A DNA stretch of 64,000 nucleotides from Brachionus rotundiformis (GCA_016802295.1 JAESIW010000115.1:186001-250000); one strand, 5' to 3'; shown: positions 11,261 to 24,640, numbered from the stretch's first letter. Notes: generated from the sequence alone by a model not told the origin. Numbers and translations: made by a program.

Positions 11261-14200
11261 CTATTCATTATAAGATAATTACAGAATCACTTTTAATTTT
11301 TAAAATCAACCAAATCAAAGTTTTAAAATTTTCAAACTAGACTTACTTTATATTTCCTGAATTTTTAACAAAAAATATTTTATATATCACGGTCTTATTT
11401 AGATTTTTAATTTAAATGGATTTGATACCATTATTATTTGTCAATATATTTTCATGTTGTTTTTTAAATAACTGTAAAACTTTTATTTTTTTAGGGTTAA
11501 TAAAAATTTTACTGTTATTTAAAAACTGCACATTAATAAACATTAATTAAAAGTTTATTTATTGGTGTTAACAAATTTAAAATGATAAAATAAAGCTTTC
11601 AACTAAAATGAATAAAATTGATAGTCAAATTTTAAATGCAGGAAATAAGTTTTCTGGCTGTTTTTTTTTATTTAGTCTAATATAAAATATAAAAACTTAT
11701 TTGATTGTAATTTTTTAAACTTTAACATTTATTGAAATCTTTTTAAGGAGTTTTAGATTGGTGTCATGACTTAATTTTATAAAGCAGTATGTTCATTTGT
11801 GACTTTCCTACACAAATAGATTAGATTTAAATTTTTAATTAGTTGGTTATATTTCCTTATTTGATAATTTAATGAATTTTGATTATAATTTCGAACATTA
11901 AATTTATTTTGACTTCTACATGATAATATTTAAATTTTCCTAATTGAAAAATTAATGCATCTTAATTTAGTTTCTAGCAGTCAATCAATTTCATTTTCCT
12001 CAACCTCATGGGAATCGTGAAAAAATTATAAACAAAATATTTCATCAAATAAAGCTCTCAAAAAAAATTAGTTTTAAACCAAAAACAATCTAAGTTTTTT
12101 TGTTTTTCCTTGAAGCGTTAATAATAAATATTTTTGTTTCCAAAAACATCAAATATTCTTAAGAATTTGGAATTTTTTTCTCAATTCAATAATCCTATTT
12201 CTATAAGTAAAGATATCTCCTGAAGATTGATTATTATTTTAAACACATTTAAAATTCTTTAAAACCAATTAGCAAGCATTATTTAAATAAAAGCTATACA
12301 AATTCTGTAATTTATATTTTAAGATTTTAGTTTAAAAATATTTAAAAATTCTATCATAATCAATGTATCAATCGCGCAGTTTCTTTCAACAGCAGGGTCT
12401 TTTTTATTTTTAATTTTAAATTTGTTATCGAATAAAATCCTCAACGCCTAATTCTGCTTTGTTTTGAAAGACACACTAATAAAACTCAAAACTTATCTAA
12501 TATAATATTTTGGTTATTATAAAAATATTAATTATTATCAACATTCTTTTGAAATGAAGTTGCGCTTAATCAACATTCTACATCAGATCATATTTTTCAT
12601 AAAATCAGCAATTTTTTCTTTCTTCAACTTTTAGTAGAAAAAGAGGAATTTTCAACCTTGGTTTTAAAATAAGTTAAAGTTATTATATATTAATATTCAA
12701 GACTAAAAATAGATAATTTATAAAGCTGAATGTTAGCTAGAAATAAGCCAGTTTTTATATCATATTGCAAAGAGAATACAATCAATGTTAAATTAAGTTT
12801 AGAACAGTAACGTTTACTTCAGATTTTATCTAATTTCATTAAATTGCCTTGGTCAAAAATGTAGTTAAATTAGAAAAAAATATGGATTTTTATTCAAGCA
12901 TGTTAAAACTTAAAGCATATTTAGGCAAAATTATATAATAAAACAAAAAAATTAATTGTTCTAAAACAAATTAATGAGCTTATTATAAAAAATAAATTAG
13001 CAAATTTAGGGTCTGGTGATGCTAACTTAATATTAATCAGAAAAAATTTAATTATGTGATTATCAATAGTGTTTGTAATCATAGATTTAATTCTAAAAAA
13101 AAATTTAGAGTACCATTTCTGAATCATCTAAGTTCAATTTTGTAATAAAAGATACTTAAATAAAAAGTTTGTTGTCTATAAAATTTCTAATCTGTTAGAT
13201 CATATTTAAGTTATTTCTAATTATTAAATTTAAATCAAATTGTATTTTAGATTTTCTAAAATTCATTACTTATTCGTCGGTTTTTGAGTCAATTCTAATT
13301 TTTTAATTAGATGAATTTACTTCATTTTAAAAAAGTATGTTTTAAAAACCAAAAAAACTTTAATATCAATTATGACATATCATGAGATAAACTTCCTATT
13401 CAATTTCACGATTCGTTTTGACATAACACTAAGTAGCATTCAGATGAATACTTCAATCCAATTTTCTAGTATGGCCAATAAATGCACATGTGCCAAAATT
13501 ACTTAAATTCTTGTAAATATTGTTCAGTATATGTTGATTTTATTTTTTTTCAATCTATCTAAGTTTTAAATTAAAAGCTTTTGGCTAAACAGAAGGACTA
13601 TGTTTGAAATCAGAAAATTTTTTTTAGATAATTCATTTCATAACTATTTATTGATAATCTTTGAAAAAATGTTAGCAAATATAAAATTCAGCAATAGATA
13701 ACTTTCTCTACGGAAAAGCGCAATGGAACCCAAGATTATAATGGGCTTATGCAAACTGATGTACTAGATAAAAAATTCGATTTAAGTTTTGCTTTTTATT
13801 TTAAACTCATAAATCAATTTGTAAACTATTAAACGATGGAATAAATAAAAAAAGCTGTAATTTATTGTTTGATACTTAAATAGAATTCTTAACCAATTTT
13901 TTTAAATCATTTTTCAATACAAAAATAAAAGTTATAAATTAAATTTAAAATGTCTAACATTCATGATTTTTTATTTACGTTTTTGATGGTTTAGTGCTAA
14001 AATATTGGAAGTTTAAATTCCCCGCAGCAAGAAAAAATTCATTCTAGATAATATAATAAGCTAAATTGAAAAAGCCTACGAGCTATTGTTGAATTTTTTA
14101 GATAAATAAAGTTAAAAAATTGAATTTTAGTTTAAATAATTTGTATTGAAAAATATAAAAGATATTAAGTATAGTAGTTTTAGTATTTTTTTCTATTCAA

Positions 14201-17200
14201 TTCAATGAAAGTTTTTTTGGTCATAAAAAATATTCATTTTAGATAAGACAAGTGAGATAGATTGAAGTGTGTCTTCATTTTTATTTAATTAAAAATTGCC
14301 AATTGAATTTAAAGAAAAGAAAATTGAAAGTTTCTCTTCTCAATCTTTTAGAAGTCTAAATTTAGGTTAAACTCTTAAAAAATCTAATGATGCTAAATTG
14401 AGCTTATTAGAAAATATGGAATCTAAATTAATTTGTTTTTATCTTAAAATATTATTTATTAGATTAAGAAAATTAAAAACATCTGGAAGACTTTTATTTT
14501 TAAATTTTTTGTGATATTACAATTTAAATTTTTAGTTTAAAGGAAAAATAACAAAATTTCTACTTTGTCTCTATCGATTTATCTTTCATTAATTAATTCT
14601 TTTTCAAAAAGACATCTTTTCGGAAATAATTTTCCTATATTTCATTTTATTATGTTCTTTTTTGATAAAATGATTTTTTTACGTCAAAATTTTTCTCAAT
14701 ATGAACCATTTATTTGACACTATATCAATAATTACTTTTTTAATTGATATTGATAATCTTTCCTTATCTGTTTTTGAGCTAATTTTACAAATTTGATTTA
14801 CCGATTTCGTTAATTTATTTTAACAAGTTATTACTCAAAATTGTTGAAAATCAAATAATTAATTTTAGATTTAAATTTAAAATTTTCTGAAAGATTGTAA
14901 ATAATGGCATATATCAATTTGTTTAAATTGAAAATTAAATTATTTAAAGCCTTCGAAATTAAATAATCCTGTTAATTGAAAATGTAATCCTTTCTCATAA
15001 ATTATATAATTATTTTTATTTAATTTTTTTTTATCAAATTTTTTAAAGGATAAAATTTTATATTTCGTTTATATCATTTAAATTTCAAACCACACATTAC
15101 GATTTAAATTTTTAAAATGATATATTTTATCTTTACAGAATACATTAAGAGTATCTTGAATGCTGAGTTCACGGCTTTTCAACTTAATATTTTAGTTTAT
15201 AAAAATGCAAATGAGGTATTGAGATACTCTATAAATCAAATCAATTTTTAAAATTTATCTCTTCAGGATTAAATAATATATTAATATTTAAATTGTTCTT
15301 TAAAAAAAATTATAATAATTAATTATTTTGTTGGGATCTTAATAGTTAAAAAATATCAAGTTAAAAAGTTAATTTCTAACAAAATCTAAATTTAATTAAC
15401 TAAGATAAATTAATTATTTTCTTGAATAAAATTTTTTTACGTGTCGATATCATTCTGAAATTTTTGTTCCAACGCATATCTTAGCGCGACAGGTCATTAA
15501 ATAATTTTGTTTTTTTTTTAATTAATATGTTTTACATTTTTCTAGCATTCATTTTTTAATAAAAATTTTAACAAAATCATTTTTGAATCAACAATGACAC
15601 TTTTTGAGTAATTCGAAGCGAAACATCTAGTTCAAATTACAAAAAATTGATAACTAAATTAATATTGGTTCTCTTTTCCTAGATTTTAACCATTTAATCC
15701 GATTTTTTTCGAATTTTCATCAAAAATTATATAAGTTGCTTAAAATTTAGTTGAAATAATTTATTTTCTAAGCTTTCAGCTTAACATCTAAAACTCCAAT
15801 TATGCTTAAAACTAATTAAATTAAATGAATGAGGTAAACGGCTAAGTACAAGATTATTATTATTATTATAGAAAACATTCAAATGATGTCTCAATATTTT
15901 TTTCACAGATATCTAATCAAATTTTAATAAATTGTTTCATTTGTAGTATCAAATTAAGAACTTATTCTTTTGCTAATGTTGGCATCATCAAACTCAAATT
16001 TAATGAACTCTTGAATCGAACCAAAATAAAAAAAATTTATTCTTAATTATGTTATCTAAAAGAGTCTTAATTAATCAATTTAAAGTGGTTGTTTAATTTA
16101 ATAAAAAAGACTCAAGTTTTGTTAATAGTTAATTTAGAAATAGACAGAAGAGGAAAAAATATAATCAATCAGTCGGAAATAGCTTTAGAAAAATTAAATT
16201 CAAAATTCAATTAGTTCAGTATTATATCTATAAGTATCAAGAGATTATTCTTTTATTTAAATTGAATAAATCTCTTTTAAAAAATGCTTTTACTGGTCAA
16301 AATAAAGTAAAAACATGTATCATCTAATATTTTAATAGAAAAATAATTTTCTATTTTTTAAAATAATTCTTTGGAAAATTTTAAATAGTTGTTTTGTTAC
16401 CTCAAAATTTATTTGCTTAAAAGCTTCCTTATTTTATTTTCCGAGCTTTTCTGTGAATAAATCATAAATACGACTCTTCAATTATATTTAGCATGCAAGG
16501 TTTAGACAAATTGATATATAATAATCCGAAAAAAAAAAATAATTTTGTCTATTAATTTTTAATATTTTAGCTTTACTAACTGAAAATGCATTCTCTAGGA
16601 TGGTAGGACCGACAATATGTCGTCACCACTTGTCTAGGTAGAACTCAAATTATAATTTGAATTAGCAAAATGAATTAATTCTAACAGATTATATAAGGAA
16701 TGTGACTTAAATCTAAAAGCAATAAGTTTTTAGTTACGTATTTCTATTGAATATTTTTCCTTTTAAAATCTGAGAATCTTGGAGAATAATAAGTTAAATA
16801 GTTGTGTTTTTTTTTTAAATTAACTTAGGTAAATGTGTTTGGGAAATGGAAACTAATTAAAATTAATTTTACAATTAATAGTTTCGTTTGGCACGAAACT
16901 TAGTCTCTTAATTACTCTAATCTTGGAAGTCATGAAAATAGCTCAATTTCGGAGTTTTTTATGTTTGCTTGTTGTTTAATCAATCATGTTGTAACCTATA
17001 ATAATTTTACAAAAATTCAATAAACTAAATGGTAAAGAAATAATAGGAAATTAAAATTCTAAATGAAATTCACTCGGGACCTGGTTTAGGTTACTAATTT
17101 TGATAAGTTTTGTTTAAAATTCTAAATAGAAATAAATAAAACTATTTTGGATTTTTTTCAAAATCAACTTAAAAGCGTCAATTTAGTTCAAAACTCGAAG

Positions 17201-18519
17201 ATAAAGGAAATTAAAGGATAACGGATAAAGAAAATTTAGATTTAAAATTAATATTGTTTGGATTTTGCAAGGACCTAATTTAAAAATCTTTACTTTTACG
17301 AAGTTTTAAATAGAGTACACAAATATTTAATAATTTAAATAATTTTTATTTGATAATAAGCAATTTAATTTGGCCATTATAAATTTGCTGGATGGCGATT
17401 TTTTAATCCAAATCGGTTTATTTTTATTTTTTGAAGAAAAAAATCGACGACTAAAAGAAAATTGAGTATTATCATTAATTCCGAAGAGATTAATTATAAA
17501 ATATATTGATATCAATTTAATTGATATAAAAGAAAAAAATTATCGAATAAATTCAATACAAAAAGAAAATTATAAACTTTCATTTAAGTGAAGAAATAAA
17601 ACTCAAATTTTAAGAACTAAATATATAAAAATTTTAATAATTTTTTGAATATCAACTATGAAGTTCTTATAGATTCCATTTGTTTTCATTAAAAACTATT
17701 AAGAATTAAAAAAAATTGATTAAAAAATGGATAAAAATAAAAGACTACGGAAAAATTATAGGCGTATGGTTCTTAATTATTCACTAAATAACGATCATTG
17801 GTTTTTTTTTCATTAATAATACGATTAAAAAAAATATATTATTAGAAGTCAAAAATTCTAATTTTTTAAATAAGTTTATATTTTAGTTTTTCAATATTTT
17901 ATTTCAATTAATTAGAGTTTTGATCAATTTAACTAATCATGTACAGATAATAGTATTAGGTTAAATTTTTTAATTATTTATGATCACAAAATTTGATACA
18001 GATACACATTTTTTGGTGAGAAACCTATGTTCAACCATTAACATATATTTTTCATTTGTCTGTATCCAAATTTTTTTCACACAGTCTAACAAGTACAGAA
18101 TTTGTTTAAGAATTCAATGTTAGCTATTAAATTACGGTCTCTCTTATTTGCTTTTTGTGGATCAATTCAATTCCCAAACCACATCAGTCTTTTAGTCATT
18201 TTTCGGTTAATTATTTCCTTGAATCACAATTCGTTCTTCTGTATAAATTAGAGTTGCTTTTGCCACAATTACAGCTTAAAGAGGATTCTTTCCTGTGGTT
18301 TGCTGACATCCATACTGATTGAATTCTAAAAAAAGGGCCTCTGGCTCTTTGCTCATTTAATCTTAGATTTAAAAAATATATTAAGTCTAATACTTTAATA
18401 CTGATTTAATCATAATAATTTTAATTTTTATAGACTTCATTTTGTCTTATATTTTTCTTAAATCGTTATTAATAATTAAATATCTCTTTATATGTCTCTT
18501 AAAACCAATCATTTTATCT
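11261..18519. other. Gene desert, 7.3 kb
   Basis: Extremely A+T-rich. Open frames are short and composed of low-complexity Asn/Ile/Lys/Phe codons. Only a small (att)n run near 15856-15870 stands out. No tRNA, rRNA, conserved peptide or paired terminal repeats were recognised. The 68-codon minus frame at 12921-13127 and the 62-codon frame at 17327-17515 look like chance. Confidence 0.45.
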
Positions 18520-18850
18520 TATATACTGCTTGTGGATCATAGGGTCATTGCCTTCTTTCCTTACAGTGTCTATTGAAGAGCTCTGTTTGGTATTCGAATT
18601 CTTTCACTCTGAGAACATGTCCAAGCTATTGCATCGTTCAATGCTTGATACATTGACTCACTCGCTCAGATATTGGTTCTTCTTTAGAGCTCATCGTTCG
18701 GCTCGGGCTACTCCCCAGCATTCACTTCCGTACACAACAGTGTAGTTTTTATTTTTTTTGCTATAGAATTTTGATTCCCAGACTAGTTTGAGTCTGCCAA
18801 ATGCTTCTTTTGCTTTTCCAATTATTTTTGGGTTCATATTAAAACCAATT
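18520..18850 (-). mobile_element. Dead fragment of a non-LTR retrotransposon (reverse transcriptase C-terminal part)
   Basis: On the minus strand the sequence reads KAKEAFGRLKLVWESKFY followed by YTVVYGSECWGVARAER, then in-frame stops. The pattern 'AFG.L..VW.SK ... LYGSE.W' is the well-known stretch after the reverse transcriptase palm in LINE ORF2 proteins. The local base composition is visibly less A+T-rich than the surrounding desert. Stops and the short length show it is a dead fragment. The opposite-strand 71-codon frame here is its shadow. Confidence 0.7.
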
Positions 18851-19443
18851 AGTTACTAATTAATTAAATAAAAGCTTTTATCTTAAAAAGACCGTAAAAA
18901 GCCGAAAAAAATTACAACTTTTTATTTATTTAAGTATATCCTTGTTAAAATCTAAGCATTTTATCAATTTTGTTTAGTTCATTATGTGTGTATTCTATTC
19001 CTTTCATTATTTTTACTGTATTTATCACATAAAATGACTTTAATGGTTTATTGGATATATTTTTCTACCAATGCTTATTTAATTCATTAAATTGGCCATA
19101 ATTTAAGATTTTTTTGAAAAGAACCCACACTAGAAAATTTTAAATGTCGTAAATTGAATGCATCAACATCTGTTTCTGGAAATTCTCTTGAAGAAATATA
19201 TTCCATTTCAAAACCACAATTCAATCTTAAGAATTTCTATAATTATTATTTAATTATAGCTAAGTATAAACAGCTGTACCGTCTCAAAATCCAGACTTTA
19301 ATCGATTTATTGCAACTAGTAGAGTAACAAAAATTAGATACATATATTTTTTATAATATTTACTGTTTTCATATTTTAACTACAAAAAAAAACAATTTAA
19401 AAGTATAAAAAAATTTTAAATTTTCTCAATTTTTAGAGTATTA
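18851..19443. other. Intergenic, upstream of the GPCR
   Basis: A+T-rich. It presumably contains the promoter and 5' UTR of the receptor gene; a 3' splice-site-like 'tttttag' lies just before the ATG (19431-19437), so a 5' non-coding exon further upstream is possible. No other feature. Confidence 0.4.
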
Positions 19444-21189
19444 GTGATGAAATATAAAAATTTAACTCACGAAAACGTGACTGAGATACAAAATGATTAT
19501 TTACAGCATCAAATATACAATGAAGTTCGTCACAATTCCGATCTTGAGATATGGCGACACATATTTGGATCACTAGGGGTCATCATTTCTATATTTGGCA
19601 TACTCGGCAACATAATTAGCCTTTATATCTTATTCAAACCAAGTCTTAGAACAAGTAGAAAATATTCTATAAGGCCGAGATCAGGACAAAATTTTTCATT
19701 TGAATACAAACTTTCTAGTTTTTATGCGTATCTTACGGCATTAAGCTTTTGTGATCTGTTTAGTTGTATTTTTGCTATTCTAAACATGCTAGAATACATA
19801 CCACCTCCATACTTGGAAATCAATTTGACCAAATATAGAGAATTTTGTCTTGGGATATCAGTTTACACCCATCCAATAGCAACCACACTTCAGGCTCTGA
19901 GTGTTTGGCTTATTTGCGCCTTTTCTATCCATCGATGCCGATCTATAGTAAAGCCTTCGCATTTTCTGAGCTCAATAAAAAGACGCAAATGTACACTCAA
20001 CAATCCGGACAGAGGTAGCTCATCCTCAATGTCCTATCTGTGTCACATAAAGTTAAAAAATAATTGTACAAACAAAACTTGTGAAGTAAAATTTTATTCA
20101 AAAAAAAATTGTTTTATTCCTCTATGCTGGTGTGCGGTTCAAATGAATGAACATTCAGAACTCAAGGAATCCTCAGGTTCTTATGTAGAAACCAACACCG
20201 ACAGCTCGAATAACCAAAGTACCACAAGAAGAAAAATTAAAAAAGTCAAGCTCACCATAATGATACTTTATTTCATGTCAATTGTCTATTTAATACCGCA
20301 AATGTTTGAAAAAAAGCTTAGCTCCATAGAAATCCAGCATAAAACCTATGTCTTTACGACAATAACAAATTTTGGTAAATCACGACTTTTTCGTCAAATA
20401 TTTCATCTTTGGTTTTACATGATAGCCATTTACATTTTTCCATTAATTCTCATTTTAGTTTTTAATTTGGTTCTACTACGTGCCTACTTTAAATCGAAAA
20501 ATCGATGTAAAAAATACAGACTCAAAAGAGACCCTAGTCAAATTCTTAAAGACTATAATTCGGTAAATACAAACTGTGACGAAACTTCTAAAATAGATGT
20601 TGAGGTAAAAGAGACTACACTCGGTTCCAACTTGGCGCCTAAGTCAAGCATTGTTTCGAGCATTAGCTTCAACAAACCGTCATCTAGTTCCAATTTGAAC
20701 AGTTCAAAAAATACTCATAGAGGACGATCTCTCACTCTTACTCTATTTGGTGTTGTTGCCATCTTTTTTATATGCCATTTTCCTGCCGTTATTGCCAAAA
20801 TAATCTATGTCATTTACCCAACTATTGAGTTTGATAAAAGCGCTTTCGCTTCCATTTGTCTTGACTTGTCCAATTTCCTAATAATGTGCAACTCAAGTAT
20901 TAACTTTTTGCTCTATATTGTGTTTGGACCGGCCAAATTTAGGCAAGAATTTGGATTCATATTTATGAACATATTTTATGCCTGCAAAAAAGATACGGCT
21001 CAAAGGAATGCAAAAAATTCTCAATTTAATCTAACCGTGGACTACAAGGCAAAGTTAAGGGCTGATAGAAACTGCCTTCAAGTCAACAGAGATAGATCAT
21101 TTAGCAATTGTTATTCAGCGGAAAATTCTTTTGTGAATGAAAATTCCAAAAATGTCAGTTCTAATGAACAAAGGCCTAGTGACGAATAG
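19444..21189 (+). CDS. Class A (rhodopsin-like) G protein-coupled receptor, probably peptide type
   Basis: An intronless coding region of 581 codons. Seven hydrophobic segments lie at about 43-64, 94-114, 135-163, 268-287, 318-343, 428-456 and 468-494. Class A landmarks are GILGN in TM1, LSFCD in TM2, C135 before TM3, CHFP in TM6 (in place of CWxP), and NSSINFLLY in TM7 followed by FGPAKFRQEF, a helix-8-like start. Several things differ from the family norm. The DRY position reads HRC. The loop between TM3 and TM4 is about 100 residues with eight cysteines. No cysteine is seen in the TM4-TM5 extracellular loop to pair with C135. The overall pattern recalls invertebrate FMRFamide/peptide receptors, but the ligand cannot be assigned. 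N-glycosylation sites occur near the N-terminus (NLT, NVT). Confidence 0.88.
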   Translation: MMKYKNLTHENVTEIQNDYLQHQIYNEVRHNSDLEIWRHIFGSLGVIISIFGILGNIISLYILFKPSLRTSRKYSIRPRSGQNFSFEYKLSSFYAYLTALSFCDLFSCIFAILNMLEYIPPPYLEINLTKYREFCLGISVYTHPIATTLQALSVWLICAFSIHRCRSIVKPSHFLSSIKRRKCTLNNPDRGSSSSMSYLCHIKLKNNCTNKTCEVKFYSKKNCFIPLCWCAVQMNEHSELKESSGSYVETNTDSSNNQSTTRRKIKKVKLTIMILYFMSIVYLIPQMFEKKLSSIEIQHKTYVFTTITNFGKSRLFRQIFHLWFYMIAIYIFPLILILVFNLVLLRAYFKSKNRCKKYRLKRDPSQILKDYNSVNTNCDETSKIDVEVKETTLGSNLAPKSSIVSSISFNKPSSSSNLNSSKNTHRGRSLTLTLFGVVAIFFICHFPAVIAKIIYVIYPTIEFDKSAFASICLDLSNFLIMCNSSINFLLYIVFGPAKFRQEFGFIFMNIFYACKKDTAQRNAKNSQFNLTVDYKAKLRADRNCLQVNRDRSFSNCYSAENSFVNENSKNVSSNEQRPSDE

Positions 21190-21859
21190 TCAAATTTACT
21201 TCATATCATGCTCAATTATATGTTTACTATAAATTTTTTTTAATTCTTTTTTTTTAAATAAAATTTAATTTAAATAAGTTTTTTTTATCAAAATAAAATA
21301 ATTCAACAAAAGACTGAAAAATATCGTTACTGTTTTTTGATGTAAAGAGTTGCAGAATCATGGAAAAATTTGACCAAGAAAACACTTTAAGCGTATAAAA
21401 TTAAGAGTTTCAAAGCTTAAATTGATTATGAGATATTAATACGAAAATGAGGACTCCAAAAGGCTATGCGCATTTTGTCACTGGTATAGAATACTATACC
21501 GCAGTAAATTATCACTAGTACCACTAAAATACTCAATGATTAACTTATAAGAACCTCTATGTTTAATAATTTAGAAATGGTCGGTTTACTTGATTTTAGT
21601 AACTTAATTCGTTGATATTGAATAATAAATTATTTATTACCATTTTGACCACGAATTTCGATTTATATAAAATATTTTTAACAAGTTTTTAAAATTATCT
21701 TGAAAACAATTAGATGGATTGATTACTGAAAGGCATCTATTATGTATCAAAACTTAATCATTAAAATATATTTTTATGTTTTAAAAAAATCTATTTGTAT
21801 TTAGTACATTGCATTAGAAGCTTACATGATCATTGCCATTTATTTTGAGTGTCCCTAAC
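21190..21859. other. Intergenic, 3' flank of the GPCR
   Basis: A+T-rich. AATAAA-type signals occur at about 21256-21263, about 70 bases after the receptor stop. No gene seen. Confidence 0.4.
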
Positions 21860-22162
21860 CACCACACACTCAAGTATGTTAACACACATTCAATTCCTGA
21901 TGAGCACATACAAAAAGAACAACAAAAAGAAGAAAGCTTAGCTTATTAAAATTTTTAGATTGTTTCCGAATTTAGTTCTGTACTAACTGTTATTACAGCT
22001 ATGTCAATTTAAAAGTTGAGCCTAAATTGTTTAATCATTGAGAAAAATAATTTGTTAACATGAATAATCAATCTGTTCTTGTAAATATTATCTTTTTTAA
22101 CTTAACAAGTTGTTTGTTCATCAGGAATTGAATGTGTGTTGATCATACTTGAGTGTGTGGTG
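21860..22162. mobile_element. MITE-like element with about 50-bp terminal inverted repeats
   Basis: The left arm (21860-21908) starts CACCACACACTCAAGTATG and the right arm (22113-22162) ends with its complement. The arms also share the inner stretch ACACACATTCAATTCCTGAT. The total is about 303 bp, non-coding. No clear target-site duplication was found, so the superfamily is unknown. Confidence 0.75.
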
Positions 22163-22624
22163 ACATAATATTCCCATAAATTTTTTCTACTAATCCATTT
22201 ATTTTAATCTTTCTATTCTTATTTATGTATTAATAAAATCTAGCTTGAATAGAAAAAAATTTCGTTTAAACTGCTTAAAATTTTTAGTTTTCTATATAAA
22301 TGGTTCAATTTTTTTTAAAAAATTACTTTTTCAATAATTTTTTTTTTAAATGTTCTACTGGCTTTTAAAACATAGTTTTATAATTAAGGTAAGCTTCTAC
22401 CTGCATATTATTCTAATCTATGAAAATAAAATTAGGTTTCCATGGTGACCAATATTATTATCATGTATTTATTTGATTTTTTGCATGGAAAAACCTGAAA
22501 GTTTTTAAATCACCTTTCTCAAAAGTATAATAAATTAAAAGGTATGTATAATTTTTTACGTCATAAATTTTTCAAAATTCGATATTTTTCATTAATGAGA
22601 GCATAAATTCCCTTATTTGAAAAA
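22163..22624. other. Intergenic, upstream of FAM81-like gene
   Basis: A+T-rich; nothing recognised beyond the presumed promoter and 5' UTR. Confidence 0.35.
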
Positions 22625-23852
22625 ATGTCGAATTTTACACCACGCAGAGACACAACTCCTAGATTACCACCGATAATTCAGCCAATAACTTTAAACGAGC
22701 CATTAAATATACCACCTGATAGTCAGGCTCTAAAATTCTTGGAGAAAAATATTTTAAAATTATACATTTTAAGGGATGTCGGAATTCTTGTCAGACGAAC
22801 GACGTGCCCGTCTAGTATTAGATGAACAAATCCGTGTCATATCCTCAGTATGCAAAAAGTTAAACACTGATATCGAAGCTCTTGATGCACAACTTGCTGA
22901 ACGAGCTTTCCAAGTTAATAATATTGAATTTAAAACCAACGATATACAAGCAAACTTTATGGCCATAAATAAAGATCTCCAGTTTAAAATTACCAGACAT
23001 GATAATCAACTGAACAGAATTGAAAATGATTTGATGACACATTCAAACAGTATAAAAGAATTACAATTCCAATACCAAGATAATAATCGATCAGCTCAAT
23101 TACGCATGAATGATATTGAGAGCAGAGTTGGTTATTTTTTCTGAAATCAAATTAAACTCTTTAATTTTTTCAAATTTATTAAGATAAATGAATTAAACAA
23201 AAAATTTGATTCTGTGATGATGGAACAGACAATGGTGGTAAAAAATGTAGAGGGCGACACCATTAAACAACTACAACTAATTGACGGAAAAACTCGAACA
23301 GTAAAATTCTATTTATCCTTGGCAAGGATTTTTAATCTATTAAACAAAAATAGATGTTAGATGATATTCGGAGTCAGCTAAATCAAATGAAAACACATCA
23401 AGAAAGCGATTTATCTAGATTGGAAACGCGTTTGAATTTAAAAATAGATGAAAATATGCGCAATACAGAAAAATTTGATCGCTTAGATCGAAAAATAGAA
23501 GAATATACTCAATCTATGAACAAAAGATTTGTTTCATTCGATGACGAATTCCAGAAAAGCTTAAATAAATTGTCAACTAGTATTGAAGTAGATCCAAATT
23601 ATTTTAATTTTTTAATTAATAAACGGTTTTTTATAGAAATTGGAAAATAAAGTTAATAAAGGAATTGACGATCGGTTCAATAAATCATCTAATGAGCACG
23701 ATAAACTAAAAAAAGAATTAAATAATGGTTTTGAAAGTGTTCAAGATTCAATTGTTGCATTGCAGAGGGTGGTCGATGGCAAGATAAAGTTATCAGAAGA
23801 TAAGTTAGAAAAAGAGATTGAAAAAATACGAAAAATGGTGGTTCTAATTTGA
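22625..23852 (+). CDS. FAM81: FAM81-like coiled-coil protein
   Basis: Five exons, 22625-22721, 22774-23126, 23184-23300, 23354-23587 and 23637-23852, keep frame across introns of 49-57 bp and give 338 residues. Vertebrate FAM81A is of similar length. Nearly the whole product is heptad-like coiled coil after a short Pro/Thr-rich N-terminus. The signature ARLVLDEQIRVISSVCKKLN followed by DIEALDAQL matches the family's 'ARLFLEEHIR...KQLNRDIEVL' region. The end NNGFESVQDSIVALQRVVDGK matches the family's 'NAGFTAIYESIGSLRQVLEAK'. The first splice (donor after 22721) is the least certain, because the reading frame also stays open across it. FAM81 proteins have no enzymatic domain; a scaffold role is the usual assumption. 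There is no membrane segment. Confidence 0.8.
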
Positions 23853-24446
23853 AAAAAAATATCTAAATTCTCATCTAAACTTTAAATTTTTCTTAATAAA
23901 ATATTAGAATTTAAAATTATTTGTTTTAATTTTCATAAAAATAAATACAGTCATCTTATTAAAAGAAGCATAAGCTTGTAAACAATCTGACATTAGAGTG
24001 ACCTGAATATTATAGATAAGCTTTATAAATTATATGATTATCAGTAGTTTTTTGTTAAACTTTGATATAAAAAATGCATTTATTTTTATTTTTTAAATTT
24101 AAATAAAATTACATAAAAAAGTCGGACCATTTAAAATTTGATTAATCTGGTTGTTCCCTAGTCATTTGTCAAGGCAATTGATTTCGGCTAAGCGATGTAC
24201 TGAGGAAAATTATTCCTAATATCAACTATTCACTGTAGTTTTTTATTTTATATCTAACATCGCATTTATTATGTCTTCTTAAATAACAAGGCTGATTATG
24301 AGAAAACATCCCTGAGATCAATAATAAACATTCAAACTCTTTTAATTTGAATAAACAAGTTTTGAAAAAAAAAGGAAATTTCCGAACTAACAATAGTCCA
24401 GAAATGAAGTAAAAAATTTTAAGTTCAGATTAATTAAGGGTTAAGT
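23853..24446. other. Intergenic, no gene seen
   Basis: 3' flank of the FAM81-like gene, with an AATAAA about 40 bases after the stop (around 23895). Otherwise featureless A+T-rich DNA. Confidence 0.4.
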
Positions 24447-24640
24447 CGACTATGTGATCTTCATGTTCACTAAATTTGTGATCTTTGTTATCTTGCTGGG
24501 TTTTTGATCTATTATGGTCACAAATTTTTTGATCACATTATCCAAGGATCACAAGTATTTTTCAATGATCACGCATAAAAAAATTCAGGAAAATTTAAGT
24601 CAGATCAGTATAAAACCTTGGCTCGTTCTCTTTCAGCACA
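24447..24640. mobile_element. Internally deleted relative of the 10.4-kb inverted-repeat element
   Basis: It starts AGTCGACTATGTGATCTTC, nearly identical to the complement of the right arm at 11225-11255, and continues with the same GTGATCTTTGT and TTGCTGGG motifs and a 'ccaaggatcacaagta' block. About 40 bases later it resumes similarity at GTCAGATCAGTAT, which in the other copy lies some 345 bases further in. The far terminal repeat was not found, so this is a one-ended remnant. Confidence 0.7.

Noticed and set aside
12921..13127. Possible gene in the 11-18 kb desert
   Set aside because: Composition is that of random A+T-rich sequence; no splice-supported extension or conserved motif.
18530..18745. 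71-codon plus-strand frame
   Set aside because: It is the shadow of the minus-strand LINE reverse transcriptase fragment.
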